39,241 nucleotides of DNA from Bifiguratus adelaidae (taxonomy: Eukaryota; Mucoromycota; Endogonomycetes; Endogonales), in the NCBI GenBank assembly GCA_002261195.1, contig MVBO01000136.1, forward strand, positions 1 to 39,241. Reading direction: 5' to 3'. Shown piece after piece: positions 1-10,143 of the stretch. Position numbers and translations under genes: made by a program. Within the stretch, counting starts at the first letter, position 1; each line of letters starts with the position of its first letter. The notes beneath the pieces are model-generated. The model did no database searches, had not been told where the DNA came from, and saw nothing but the letters and a program-made list of their open reading frames with translations.

Positions 1-2
1 GG

Positions 3-17
3 CCCCCCCCCCCCCCC
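3..17. repeat. 15-nt cytosine homopolymer at window start
   Basis: A run of 15 C residues sits at the very beginning of the window, after two G. It lies downstream of the cyclin B stop codon and has no coding role that I can see. Long C/G homopolymers at a contig edge often mark an assembly break, but this may be a real low-complexity tract. Confidence 0.6.
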
Positions 18-66
18 AAAATTTTGACAGGTTTGACGTCATTCGATTATTCTGTTATGTTTACAG

Positions 67-1747
67 TTATGTGGTGGGTAAATGCTTCTCTACCCAAGTG
101 CGACAATAGACACTAGCTTTCAGAAACTTGCTGGCTGCGTATTTGCGAAAGAAGGACTCATGCCGTACTGGTTTAGCAATGTAATCTACCAGCATGTCGA
201 CGACGTGAGTCAATTGATCTTCAGAGTATCTCGAATAATGGACAAGGGAGGAGTGCTAACGACGGTTGAGACATGGAAAGAAACAATATAAAGGCAAACT
301 TACCCAGCGACCTCTACCCAGCATTAATCTGGCGAGATACATGGCAGCAGCGGCCAGTTGTGAAGGTGGATATTGGAGGAATCGATGATCAACAAGGGAG
401 ATCTCCATCAGATACTTTGCAATGGTTCTTGTTTCGGTGTCGTAGTCATCGGCCTTGCTTATGCGTCTAAGGAAGTTCATGGCGTTTGGATAGCAAAGCT
501 GAAACTCTAGAGTTTGCAGGATATACCGCTCTGCTATTCGGACATCTTTCTCTTGATAACCGCCATCCGCCATCTTGAGGAAATCTTTGATGCAAGGGGA
601 TGCAATCTCCTCGTACTTCGCTGCAATAAATAAGCACGCCAGGCCGACCAACTGAAAGTTGTGGAGGGTACAAATGCGTTGCGACAGAAAACGATCAATG
701 AGGTTCACGGCGAGGAAAAGCGTTTCTGGGAGCATTCGGAAGCGACTGTGGACTTCAATAAGCCAATCCACCAAGACGCCGCGCATTTTCCATGCCAAAT
801 ACTTTTGCTTTGCCATGTAGTTCGGATTGGCCATGGTGACGGTCTCGAGTTCGCGTAGATAATCAAAGATATCCTCCACGTATTCCGAGGCCATCGTAGG
901 ATCATTGTAATCCGCAGCATCCAAGTCCGGCCACCACGACGTTCGTGCTTTCTTTGCCCTCTGTGACTGAATCTCCTCTTCTTGGAACGCGCCATTTGCG
1001 ACGTGTGTTTTGAGAATGGGAACTGGCTTTGTTGTGGGTTTCTTTGGCTTTGCTTGTTCCTTGGCTTCTTTTGTCTCTTGAGACTCCCTTTGCTCCTTCA
1101 CGAGCTCATAATCGCGCGTTGGAACTTGCTTGCTCTCTACTTTTGCTTCGAGTGCGGTTGGACGTGCTACTTTTGAGGCAGCAACAGGGGGACCAGTCTC
1201 TGTGGTACTTTTGGTATCTTTGAGGGTATTTGGCTTGACCGGTTGTGCAATCTTTGAGTTGTAGGCAGCCTTTTCTGTCAGGGGTACTGCAGGCTAAAAT
1301 GCACCAAGTAAGTGGTTTGTTTACACACCGACGCGAAAAAGCGCGCGTGTGACCAAGACGTGACAAAATACTCACCTCCCTCGCAGAAATGTTGCTCACA
1401 TCTCCCAAGGCTGACCTACGTGGAGGTACAGCTATGGCCGTGCGCATAGGCTGCAAACTGCTCTTGCCAAAGAGAGCCTCCCTGCTCTTGAGCTGACTTT
1501 TGGCATTTGGTGCATTGTTCTCATCGTTTGCGACACTCAATGATCGCTTGGCAGGTCCTAGGGCACGTGGCCTGGGTGGTATCTGTAGTTTCACAACAAA
1601 GAGATCGCGTTAGTATAGCTACCCTTCTAGCGCAGCGAATGGCGCCGTCTGGTCGCGATGCCAGATGACAGCCTGCTCGTTGGCGGCATTACAGTTATAG
1701 CGGTTCGCATAGCCCAGGCAAACGATACTTACGTTAGAAGGGTACAT
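67..1747 (-). CDS. G2/mitotic-specific B-type cyclin
   Basis: Activates the cyclin-dependent kinase for entry into mitosis and is destroyed by the APC/C (family knowledge). Rebuilt exons: 1747-1733, 1582-1376, 1293-304 and 255-67, giving 466 residues. A destruction box of the form RxxLGxVxN is visible at residues 61-69. The first cyclin box carries the hallmark MRGVLVDWLIEVH. The second cyclin box continues through exon 4, ending in the typical LVHYSRYSEDQL, FFRKYAASKF and YCRTW blocks. The N-terminal 200 residues are basic and low in complexity, as is usual for B cyclins. The start is a 5-codon exon (MYPSN) with donor GTAAGT; its intron carries a perfect TACTAAC branch site. Starting at the exon 2 open frame instead would need a GTG codon, so I chose the ATG at 1747. 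Identification is very secure; the tiny first exon slightly less so. Confidence 0.93.
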
Positions 1748-1994
1748 TCAGCCAGCGGTGTTCAACTGGCACTGGTGTAGGAGATTGGTGAAAAACGTAT
1801 TTGCACAACCTAGCGCAGCTACAGCCGCGTAAAACAGCTATCGGTAGCAGCGATAAGCTTCAAGTTGATAAGGAAGCTCACAAGGCGCGACAAAACAGCG
1901 CGGTAGTCAACAGAAAACAGAGGGAGCAAGACGAGTGGACGACAAGGCTTTTCATCCAACAGTCATTTTTGCCCCTTTTTCATAATCAACCTGG

Positions 1995-2002
1995 ATGACG
2001 TC
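1995..2002. promoter_or_regulatory. CRE palindrome TGACGTCA
   Basis: A perfect TGACGTCA, followed within a few bases by ATTGG (an inverted CCAAT), lies about 250 bp upstream of the cyclin B start codon and just past the NAA15 stop codon. It is a candidate ATF/CREB-type bZIP site. The match is seen directly; its function is inferred. Confidence 0.5.
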
Positions 2003-2031
2003 ACGTAATTGGTGGTTTCCCTTTTATGGAT

Positions 2032-5000
2032 CTATTGGAAGGCAACAGCATAGGGATACTTGCACGCAAAGCTAGCCTTCAGGCCATCTACGTTCGATAT
2101 GCTGCTCATCAGCAGTTGCGCATCACTCAGGGTAACATTGGAGAGCAGGTTAGTATCCTTGGCTTTGCTTTTCAAGAGTTCTTGGCCGGCTTCGCTCTTT
2201 CCAAGAAATGCTTGAGCTTCTGCGACTAGGTGACCGACCGCGTGAGCAAAGCGTGTCAAACTTGTTTAGCACTTACTTTTGACAAGATGCTTCACTGAAT
2301 ATTTGTGGGCATCGATCTGTTGTTCTAAGAATTGGTCTACGGTATCATCTGGCATCACAGTCTTCCAGTGCTTCTCGATGACCTTGCGCGAAACTGGGTT
2401 GATGTTGTCCTTCTCAGTCTCAAAGACCTTCCAGAAGGTAACGACATTCTTTAAGAAGTTGGGGTGGTGGGGCTGCTGCTCGGATAGATGAAGAAGGCAC
2501 TTTAGAGCTAGAAGCATCCGCTTCTGTCGAATGTAAATTTCAAAGCCGAGCAGACTGGTTTCGAGTCTGTTGGGTGCAAAGTCGAGAAGGGGCTGTAGGA
2601 ATTTTAACGCGTCACCCAAGGGATCTTTTGTCTAATCAAAGAGAAATGAGCGACTGCATCAAGCAAGTCTCTGCTGGTCTCTTACGTTCAAATACTTTTC
2701 GCCGTTTGGATCTTCGTCCACTGGACGCTTGGTCTCGTTTTGCGGCTTCTTTTCTTCCTTGACTTGCCCTATAACACCGTTAGCTTTGCGATACTTGTAT
2801 GCCCACGACTACACGTCACCTACCCTTCTTGGCCTCGGCTTCCTTCTCTGCCTTCAAAGCCGCCTTTCTGGCTTTGCTTTTTGCTTTCTTCTTCTCCGCT
2901 TCGCTCATGGCTCCATTGACTCCGTTAGCGTCGTCCTTTGGACGATCATACAAGTCAAGATATGCCTACAGGAGGTCAGAACGGTTGCGCAACTCAATAT
3001 ACATTCTCTGGAGCTCACCTTAATGGCTCCGTTGCATGCTCGCACGTAGTAGTTATGCGAGTATAGTTGATCTTCCCATCGCAGCGTGCTTCAATGCGAT
3101 AGCGATAAGTCAGATGCTATCAAGCAAAGCCTTTTTCCCAATCTCACCTCACGTATGCCCGTAACGTTGTCTTTCGCAGGCAATAGGTATGAAAGTCAAA
3201 TTGATCGTCCATGATATCATCAAAAGTTTTGGCGATGACATGGTATCGCTTCAAGGCTTTGCCTAGGTCATTTCGACGCAAGAAGGCTTCCCCTTCCTCA
3301 AGAGCGAACCACATGCATTGCATGTCTACCAGATCTTGCCATGGTGAGGGAGCATCATGCTGAGTAAAAGAATTAGATTAACAGGCCATGAGAGAGAGCG
3401 GATATACATACGCGCGTAAATAAACCAATCGTCTTTTCAGCTTCCTCGACCTTATTTGTTCGAAGCATGTATTTGGCACACTTTGAATTGATGAAACGAT
3501 CTTGCAAGTCCAGCTCTCTTGCATCATTCATTGATTTGAGAGCTCCTTCAAGATCGCCAGCATGCTGCAACGTAACCATGTCAAGTGAACACGTGTTTGA
3601 TGTAAAAAGATGAGCAACATTACCTTCAGCACGCGGCCACGAGTCATGTGCAATTCAACCAGAGTAGGCGTATGGGCAATAGCCTCGTCGATGAATTCAA
3701 GGGCTTTCTTTGTCTCGCGACGATGGTCATAGTGTTGTGCGAGGTAGTAAGAGGTCCACAGCATTGTCGTCGGCGTCTCTGGCTTGGAGGTATCACCGCC
3801 AGCTTCGAATGTTCCACGCGCCTTGAGAGAATCGTAAAATGTTGTAACGAGCTCATGAATGATTTGCGCCTTCTCAGGATTTTGATAGAGATATTTCATG
3901 CTAACAAAGAGAGAAGGAACTCCCTTCCGTAGAGCACGCTGCAGATATGCAGCAGCGAGGTTTCTGAAAGTTTCACCGGTAGCGTGATTAAGCGGCAATC
4001 GTTTAACGGCGTTTGCTCGGGGATATTGCTCGGCACGCTTTGCGTAAAACTCCAAGAATGCGCTCTCATCGCTTTCGCCTGCAGGAGCGAAAAACAACTG
4101 TTGAAGAGACCTGCAGAGAACAAAACACTTCACCTACCTGACGTTAGACCTTTGGCCTTGGCATATTCCTGGAGGTACTGATAACAATCTGGATTCTGGT
4201 CTACAAGTTCGGCATATGCTGTTTCGGCATCCTCCATCCGGCCAAGATTAGTTAAACATCTGGCCCGGGCTTCTTTCCATCCGCGTTTATCACAGACTTG
4301 CTTCTCGATCTTGTCCAGATGGTCCAACTGCTTTTCGTATTCTTTGCTTTCTTCATAAAGCGAGTTGTGATATAACAAGAGCTCGGAATGTTCGAAATTG
4401 ATGCCGCCAGACACTTGCATGGCTTCCTCATGCGACGTCAAGACATTGATGGCCATGTCATACTTTCCAAGAAGATGGTACGACATTGCCAAACCAATCC
4501 AGAAGGCAGCATTTGTAGACTTGAGCTGCAACAATTGGTGTCGTGTTTCCTAGAATTGACATGAGCGTCCGCATCTTAATTTCACCAAAGAAACGTACAT
4601 TCAAGGCCTCGTAGTGTCGCATCTGTGTCTGTAAAACGGCAAAATCCCTCAGAATTTGAACGTCATTCTTGTTGTACTTGAGAGCATGTGTATAGCACTT
4701 TGCTGCCTCCTCATAATTTTTGTCTGATCGATAAATCAGCCCATAAACGTGCCAGCAGATATGAGAAGTCAAGTCGTAGCGCAGACCCTTCTTAACATGC
4801 TCATAAGCCTCTTCCTTCTTGTCTAAATTGTTCAGGAACAAGCCCTTCATTGCAAGCGTTTCTATGTAAGTGAGCATAAGTAAAGACAATGCCACGCACT
4901 CGCGTACATGAGCACGCTAGGGCAGCTTACCTCCATGCTCGGGAACCTTCTTCAATATCTGATCGGCGAGCTTGATTCCCTTTTTGTACTGCTTGTGCTC

Positions 5001-5122
5001 ATAATGTTTCTGCGGATGGTCAGTACCCGAAATCGCGAGATCGCGACGTTATGATAGACACTCACTAGGATATTCTTGAATATCGCACTCTCCTTAGCGG
5101 GGAGCTCCTTTTTCGTTGCCAT
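2032..5122 (-). CDS. NAA15: NatA N-terminal acetyltransferase auxiliary subunit
   Basis: TPR-rich scaffold that anchors the catalytic subunit Naa10 to the ribosome for co-translational N-terminal acetylation. Twelve exons: 5122-5066, 5009-4931, 4861-4599, 4549-4138, 4078-3624, 3564-3412, 3359-3148, 3088-3019, 2965-2824, 2768-2686, 2631-2277 and 2225-2032. They give an in-frame 824-residue product, close to the usual length of about 830-870. Family blocks are visible throughout: [10 protein letters not shown] at the start, [17 protein letters not shown], the segment with [31 protein letters not shown], a lysine/alanine-rich charged region in exon 9, and a final YPYAVAF. The exon 4/5 junction uses a 59-nt intron; the apparent alternative would be only 23 nt. 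An in-frame non-ATG extension upstream of 5122 was ignored. It shares an upstream region of about 150 bp with the divergent cytochrome oxidase gene. Confidence 0.95.
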
Positions 5123-5208
5123 AGTTTCAAGCAATAGCCCAAATGTCCCGCTAGAGAGCGCGTTGTTTATGAGCGTGGAGGAGGAAACTTGCTGCAACGG
5201 AATTTATG

Positions 5209-5216
5209 TGACGTCA
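5209..5216. promoter_or_regulatory. CRE palindrome in the NAA15/COX divergent promoter
   Basis: A perfect TGACGTCA lies 87 bp upstream of the NAA15 start and 56 bp upstream of the cytochrome oxidase subunit start. The two genes are divergent, so a single site could serve both. Motif seen directly, role inferred. Confidence 0.5.
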
Positions 5217-5271
5217 TCAGATAATCACTTCACGCTTTCGACTCGCGCGAAGCTGTTTACCTTGCATCACC

Positions 5272-5676
5272 ATGAACGCTGTAGGAGTCTTCTCTCGCAA
5301 TGCCCTTCGTGCACGTCCTTCAACCAGACAACTTGTCCGGTCCGATTTGTATCACTTTGAGAACGATCACGGCAAGGTGAGTCGAAACCTTGTCCTGTCG
5401 ATGCGCATCTCCAACCTGCAAATAGAACTTGCCTTTCAAGACCACCAACAAGGTTGGCCTTGCTATCAAAATGGTTGCTTTCCTCGGCCTCGGCTTCGCT
5501 GCTCCTTTCCTTGGTAAGTTGTGATTGGACTTTAGGTTCCACTGCTGGCACTGTACTGATGTGTCTCCTCTTATTCTAGGCTGCAAATGGCAATTGTAAG
5601 TCTCATTGGGAACCCCTTCACTGAGGTTACTATACTGACATGCATCGTTCTTTTCAGCTACAAGGCTGCTGCTTAA
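5272..5676 (+). CDS. COX8: Cytochrome c oxidase subunit VIII (mammalian COX7C type)
   Basis: Small nuclear-encoded subunit of respiratory complex IV in the inner mitochondrial membrane. Four exons: 5272-5376, 5426-5513, 5580-5595 and 5658-5676, giving 75 residues. The first 35 residues are rich in Arg and Ser and low in acid, as expected of a mitochondrial presequence. The mature part starts near NLPFKTTNK, matching the NLPF motif of COX7C/Cox8. One membrane helix follows (MVAFLGLGFAAPFL), then a short C-terminal tail ending CKWQFYKAAA. Exon 3 is only 16 nt long. The start ATG sits in a good context (CACC before ATG). The gene faces away from NAA15. The fold and size fit this family; the symbol follows yeast naming. 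Confidence 0.85.
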
Positions 5677-5978
5677 GCATTTGGCTCGACGGCATAAAGG
5701 AAGGGGTATGCAATTGTCATAGAGAAACAAATGCCAGATCTCAAACGTCTGATGCATTTGACTTGTGATTACATGGAATAAATTACATTTGCTCTAGCAA
5801 CTTCTGATCTAGCTGCTTTCTATGTTGCGCAGGTTCAAGTACGCACAATGCTGAGTTGCGCCTCATGGTCTCGCCGTCACCATTACGGACACTTTACGAA
5901 ATGCTTTTCTACTAGTTGCTGAAAGTATTCACGTGTCTGGTGAGATACTGGAGAAGCTATTGAGATGCCTTTGCTAGC

Positions 5979-7540
5979 CTACCTTGCGGGTATATGTACA
6001 CTATCTAGTGACGTTTGATGGGGAAATGTGCCCTTTGTTGCGAGACCAGTGCGATGATCTTCCATATCGTCCAAATGTTGAGCTATCAGCAATTCCCGCT
6101 GCTTTAAAGTGCTTTCCCATAGCCGCAATTTGTCCTCCTTGGTCTTGACTTTCTGTAACCTTGTATACAGCTCGGCTTCTTGCACCATAATTGCTTCTTC
6201 GCGCTGTTGAAGCTCTACTTCCTTCTTCTTCACCTCAGCTGCATGCTTTTTGACCATCTTTTGACTATAAAGTTACCCTCGTTGAGAAGACAAAAGACCA
6301 TCACTTTTGCCTTCACTTACTAATTAACAATCTCAATCTTCTGCATCGTCAACTTAATCCTATCGTGCTCAAAAAAAGCCACTGCAGATGGTCGTTTCTC
6401 AGGCTAGCCAGATGCGCATCAGACATGACAATGCGGAAAGACTATGAGTGGAAATTGATACTTGCGTCAACGTGAAGCATGAGCTTAATCAAATCAAAAA
6501 GTTCCGAACTGTACTGTCTAGGTAATGGCGGCACCGCTCCGGTCTGAATCTTGCGAGCCAAGTCCTTCTTTGTATTTCCGCGGAAAGGAGGTCTAGGTAG
6601 ATTGAGAACAACAATGCTATGGCAAGCAATCATGCATCTTACACAAGCGCACATAGCTCATACACAAGGCATCCCAAGGCCCAGATATCTGATTTAGCGT
6701 CATACGTTGACTCATTGACAATTTCCTAAAGATAGTCAGCTGACATGTGAGCACAAAGCACTGTTCATCTGACGTACTGGTGACATGTAGTATGGCGTCT
6801 GAGAAAATACCTGCTAAGTCGATGTTCCACCTTATATCTCGGCTACACTTACTCCAACTGTGGTTTTGGCAAAATCAGCATCTCCTGCAAGCGTCTTCGA
6901 TAAACCGAAATCGCCCAGCTTGATATTCCTCTCCGCATCTAAAAATACTGGAAAGCAGTAAGTCTACGTGATCACTAACTGCTAAATTTTTACCGTTATC
7001 TGGTTTCAAGTCTCGATGTAGGATAGCCGAAGGCTTTCCATCCTCGGTCCGACCATATCGTCCTGCATGGCATTCATTGATAGCCATTAAAAGTTGTGTC
7101 AAAAGGATCCACACAGCCTCCTCTTGCAAGTGCTTTCTACATAGGACATGAGCCAGCTACGCTTGCTAGAGACAATAGAGTCACCTACCCTTCGACTTTG
7201 CACCGTTTGATCAAGGCAGCCAAATCACCACCTTCGCAATATTCCATAATGATATAAATCATAAAGTTGTGCTTGTCCACAATGCGCTCATAATACCGGA
7301 CGATATAAGGATGCCGGAGCTCACGCAGAATATTGACTTCCTGCACCAATTGAAGCTTTTCAGCCTCCTCCATCTTCCGATAGTCAATCTCCTTGGCGGC
7401 CAGAATCTGACAACATAACGATGGTTCAGCGCAGATAGGCCTTGCAAAGCACATACCTTGCCATCACTCTTTCTTTGCGCTTTGTAAATCTTTCCAAACA
7501 CCCCCGACCCAATCACCTCCAATAGTTCGTAGTTGTCCAT
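5979..7540 (-). CDS. NIMA-related (NEK2-like) serine/threonine protein kinase
   Basis: Mitotic/centrosomal kinase family. Nine exons: 7540-7457, 7406-7189, 7136-6994, 6947-6853, 6798-6778, 6725-6643, 6592-6466, 6403-6321 and 6264-5979, giving 379 residues. The kinase domain is complete: glycine loop GSGVFG at residues 11-16, lysine in AAKEID (33), HRDLKPDN (141-148), DFG (161-163), activation segment TVGTPYYMSPE, then CALVPPFRG and DPEKRPSA. The region after residue 285 is highly charged and heptad-like (coiled coil), as in NIMA/NEK2. Intron 7 starts with GCAAGT rather than GT; using it restores the conserved LHVDPEKRPS block. The frame stays open upstream to an ATG at 7690, adding 50 residues without family similarity; I prefer 7540, where MDNYELLEVIG matches the family start. 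Confidence 0.9.
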
Positions 7541-7725
7541 CAGAGCGAAAGCAGCATGACCGATGCAATAGTCGAGTTTGGAACGGAGACGCGAAGTGTC
7601 CAAATTTAGTAATGAAGCGGTGTAGAGAACAATGGCACAAGGTTTCGGGGCACTTAATTGCGCGTCTTCAGTAGGGAACAATAAATCCATTCATTGAGTC
7701 GCAAGTACATGAACTCTATATGGGG

Positions 7726-7755
7726 TATAACTTAGAGCAATATAACTTAGAGCAA
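7726..7755. repeat. Exact 15-bp tandem duplication across a stop codon
   Basis: The 15-base unit TATAACTTAGAGCAA occurs twice with no spacer. The right copy contains the stop codon of the minus-strand GPI-protein gene; the left copy repeats the same codons and stop just downstream of it. Confidence 0.9.
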
Positions 7756-8512
7756 GAAAATAGCACCACCGATCAAAGCAGACAAGCCGAGACCAGAAGC
7801 TTTGAGGACGTTACCCGCAGACTTGGCTTGAGCGGTAGCAGAGGCAGAAGGAGCAGAGGTGGCGTTATCCTGGGCGGCGGTGCTGGTAGCCTCAGGAGCC
7901 CTGGAAGAGTCCATGCTTTGGGAAGCAGCGGCGTTTTGGATGGAAGCTGAGCCGGTGGCCAAGATGGATGAGCCGGAAGCCTCGTGCTTGTGGTGAGCAG
8001 AAGCGAGGGTGTCTTCAGCCTTGGCAGCTTGTTGGGGCTTGGTACCCTTTTGCTCGGCTTGCTTGCCGTGGCCGTGTGCCTGTTGTTGCTTTCCGTGGGC
8101 TTGTTGTTGCTTGCCACCTTGTAGCTTGGTGACGTGGTAGCCAGCGTTGCAAAGGACCTTGATACGAGCAGGTTGAACCTTGTACTCGGCTGGATGCACA
8201 AATCGGATGAATTTATAGACATACGCAGTTTCAGTATACGTACCGAGGTGGCTTTGGTCAGCGGTGCAGCTGTCGTAGCAGGAAGAGATGGCCTTTTGCT
8301 CAACGCAGTAGCAAGATTGGTCCTTGCAGGACAAGAAGCGAGCGTGAGAGTCGTCCAAGCATCTCTTAAACTAAACAACGAGTCAGAAGGCATGTCACAC
8401 CCATCCTACCACGTACCTCGGAGCTTTTGGAGCAAGCAGGTTTGGCGGGACCAGCGGAAACGGAGGCAATGAGAAGAGCCGCAGCAAGGAAGAGGGAGGT
8501 TTGCTTCACCAT
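7747..8512 (-). CDS. CFEM-like, Cys-rich GPI-anchored cell-surface protein
   Basis: Three exons: 8512-8417, 8370-8244 and 8189-7747, giving 221 residues. A signal peptide covers residues 1-20 (cut after VSA). Eight cysteines follow at 27, 36, 47, 52, 54, 63, 67 and 88. The core C-x-D-x2-C-x-C-x8-C-x3-C resembles CFEM domains, where the Asp before CxC can bind haem iron. Residues about 93-120 are rich in Gln, His and Lys, with a repeated GKQQQAH unit. A Ser/Ala/Thr-rich stalk then leads to a hydrophobic C-terminal tail (LGLSALIGGAIFLL) typical of a GPI signal. Signal, cysteines, stalk and tail are read directly. The CFEM assignment is an inference: the first cysteine spacing (x8) is longer than usual. 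Confidence 0.72.
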
Positions 8513-8575
8513 GATGTCGTTGTTAGATGTGTCTGAGAATGGCTCGAACTGACGAGTCGCTTTGACGTGGTCTTG

Positions 8576-8583
8576 TATTTATA
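8576..8583 (-). promoter_or_regulatory. TATA box of the GPI-protein gene
   Basis: TATAAATA on the minus strand, about 65 bp upstream of the ATG at 8512. No other gene lies nearby on this side, so it most likely positions transcription of the surface-protein gene. Confidence 0.55.
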
Positions 8584-8824
8584 AGCTTCGACATAAACAT
8601 CCGGTCCATATCCAAAGCATGATGTTTCAGCAAACTACAACACACAAACAGTCGATCACCGGGATTCTATCCCCTCCTAATGGAGATAGTGGTTGTACAA
8701 GCGACCCTTGTACACAATGTTTTCGCTCTTGCATTGGAGCATTACTTAGTCCTACCAAACAGACGTAAAGATTCGCCGACGTCAAACGCGCATCTCAGTC
8801 AAATTGCCAATTAAAACAACAAGC

Positions 8825-9739
8825 TTACAAACAAACAACTTTGGGCATGGATACAGGTAGGTGCTTGCGAACGAAGAAGACATGGCTGAAGCAGACGCAG
8901 CCGTTGGCATGCCACTCGTAACCGCCGGCGCCGTCGCCATGATTGCATGGGTCTTTCGCGCCCGCTTTTGCAAGGCCTCCATAGGCTGCCCCTCTTCGCG
9001 CTTGAAAAGATAACCATAAAGCGTACGAGGATGCTCCTCTGGGTCTCAGAATCAAGTCATGTGGATTCTCCGATTCGCTTCGTTTGATGCCAGACAAGCG
9101 ATAAAATCCAGGGGCAGGGAATTCATCATTACTGGGTGGTGTTGTATCATGATAAATTTGACGTTTTTGAATCCCGTATGAACCCGTAGCGTCCTTCGTA
9201 TCTTCCATAACCTTAGACAGCTCGCCTGCTGAGCTCAATTCATCATCGATAGTCTGGGCGACATGCTGAGCTTCCTTGCCAGTCTGCGACAGACGGTGAT
9301 TGATATTGGCAGCATCTTTATTATTATTGTTGATGATAGCCGATTGAGCTGGTGATTCACCGGAACTGCCATTATGAGAATGAAGGTGCTTTGCTGGTAT
9401 GACGGTGATATTGATGGAGTCAATGAGATTGTCACCAGGAGGTGTCAAGAAAGGTGGCTCCGACATGTGCGGCGCTGCCGCCTTTGGATCATCACGCGGA
9501 GGGGAATAGTGTGCTGGTTTGAGGTGTTCTATGCCAGCAGACGCTTTGGTGGTGAGATCGACAGGATGAAACTCACGCTTGCCATGGTCTCTGACGGTTA
9601 TTTCATTAATAGGTGCCACCTTTGCGCGAGCCTCGTAGTTATCGACCTCCACCTGTAGTCCACTCAACTTTACCGATTTGGCTTCTACTTGGAGGCTGCA
9701 CGCCGCAACCAGGAGTGCAAGAATGGAAACACGCATCAT
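8825..9739 (-). CDS. Secreted protein with multiple dibasic sites, family unknown
   Basis: One open frame of 304 residues starting MMRVSILALLVAAC; the signal peptide is probably cut after QVEA (residue 20). The mature part is rich in Asn, His, Pro and Ser, has an NNNN tract, two N-glycosylation sequons (INIT, HNGSS) and Lys-Arg pairs (GKR, QKR, IKR) that could be Kex2 sites. The C-terminal 70 residues carry four cysteines, a tryptophan and a CNHG...C-V-C pattern faintly like EGF. The 3' end is uncertain. From about 9050 a second minus-strand frame, ending at 8782, is also open and protein-like (EEHPRTLYGYLFKREEGQP) with further KR pairs, so an intron or frameshift could give a different tail. 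I recognise no family. A TATAAAAG box lies about 30 bp upstream. Confidence 0.6.
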   Translation of the reverse strand: MMRVSILALLVAACSLQVEAKSVKLSGLQVEVDNYEARAKVAPINEITVRDHGKREFHPVDLTTKASAGIEHLKPAHYSPPRDDPKAAAPHMSEPPFLTPPGDNLIDSINITVIPAKHLHSHNGSSGESPAQSAIINNNNKDAANINHRLSQTGKEAQHVAQTIDDELSSAGELSKVMEDTKDATGSYGIQKRQIYHDTTPPSNDEFPAPGFYRLSGIKRSESENPHDLILRPRGASSYALWLSFQARRGAAYGGLAKAGAKDPCNHGDGAGGYEWHANGCVCFSHVFFVRKHLPVSMPKVVCL

Positions 9740-9768
9740 GTATACAACCTTGTTCGTCCTGGGTGCTG

Positions 9769-9776
9769 CTTTTATA
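9769..9776 (-). promoter_or_regulatory. TATA box of the secreted-protein gene
   Basis: TATAAAAG on the minus strand about 30 bp upstream of the ATG at 9739. This implies a very short 5' leader, and the same octamer precedes the chitin deacetylase gene. Confidence 0.6.
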
Positions 9777-10143
9777 CATGCAATGCATTTTTATTATTGC
9801 ACTAGAGCATGGGAATGTGATGTAGAATGCGCAAGAACCATCTCAAGGCACCATGTTTCATTTACAGCATACCTAACAGCGGTTTGCCAAGACTGTTTGC
9901 ATCACAAGGCACCCGCACAGACGCTTCCACGTGGTCTCTAGCCCCGTCTTTTGACCAATTTCATCCAGGATCGCCAGGAGGTATGCATACTGGGGCAGAC
10001 TGCAACCTGGTCATGGTTTTAGGTCATTCACAGCTGTATATATCATAATGTACACTGGATTAGTAGTACACAGGTATCGTTCGATCGATGGTTAATACCA
10101 CACCATCGTACATTGAACTGTCTAGTATTGCGTACATCCACCA
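9777..10143. other. Intergenic region, no gene seen
   Basis: About 370 bp between the secreted-protein promoter and the stop codon of the 7-TM gene, both on the minus strand. Short open frames here have no coding character. It presumably holds the upstream elements of the secreted-protein gene and the 3' UTR of the 7-TM gene. Confidence 0.5.

Noticed and set aside
4108-4138. A 23-nt intron at the NAA15 exon 4/5 junction that would keep extra residues ([10 protein letters not shown])
   Set aside because: Too short for fungal splicing. A 59-nt intron ending TTCGCTCCTGCAG keeps the frame, has a pyrimidine tract and fits the observed intron sizes.
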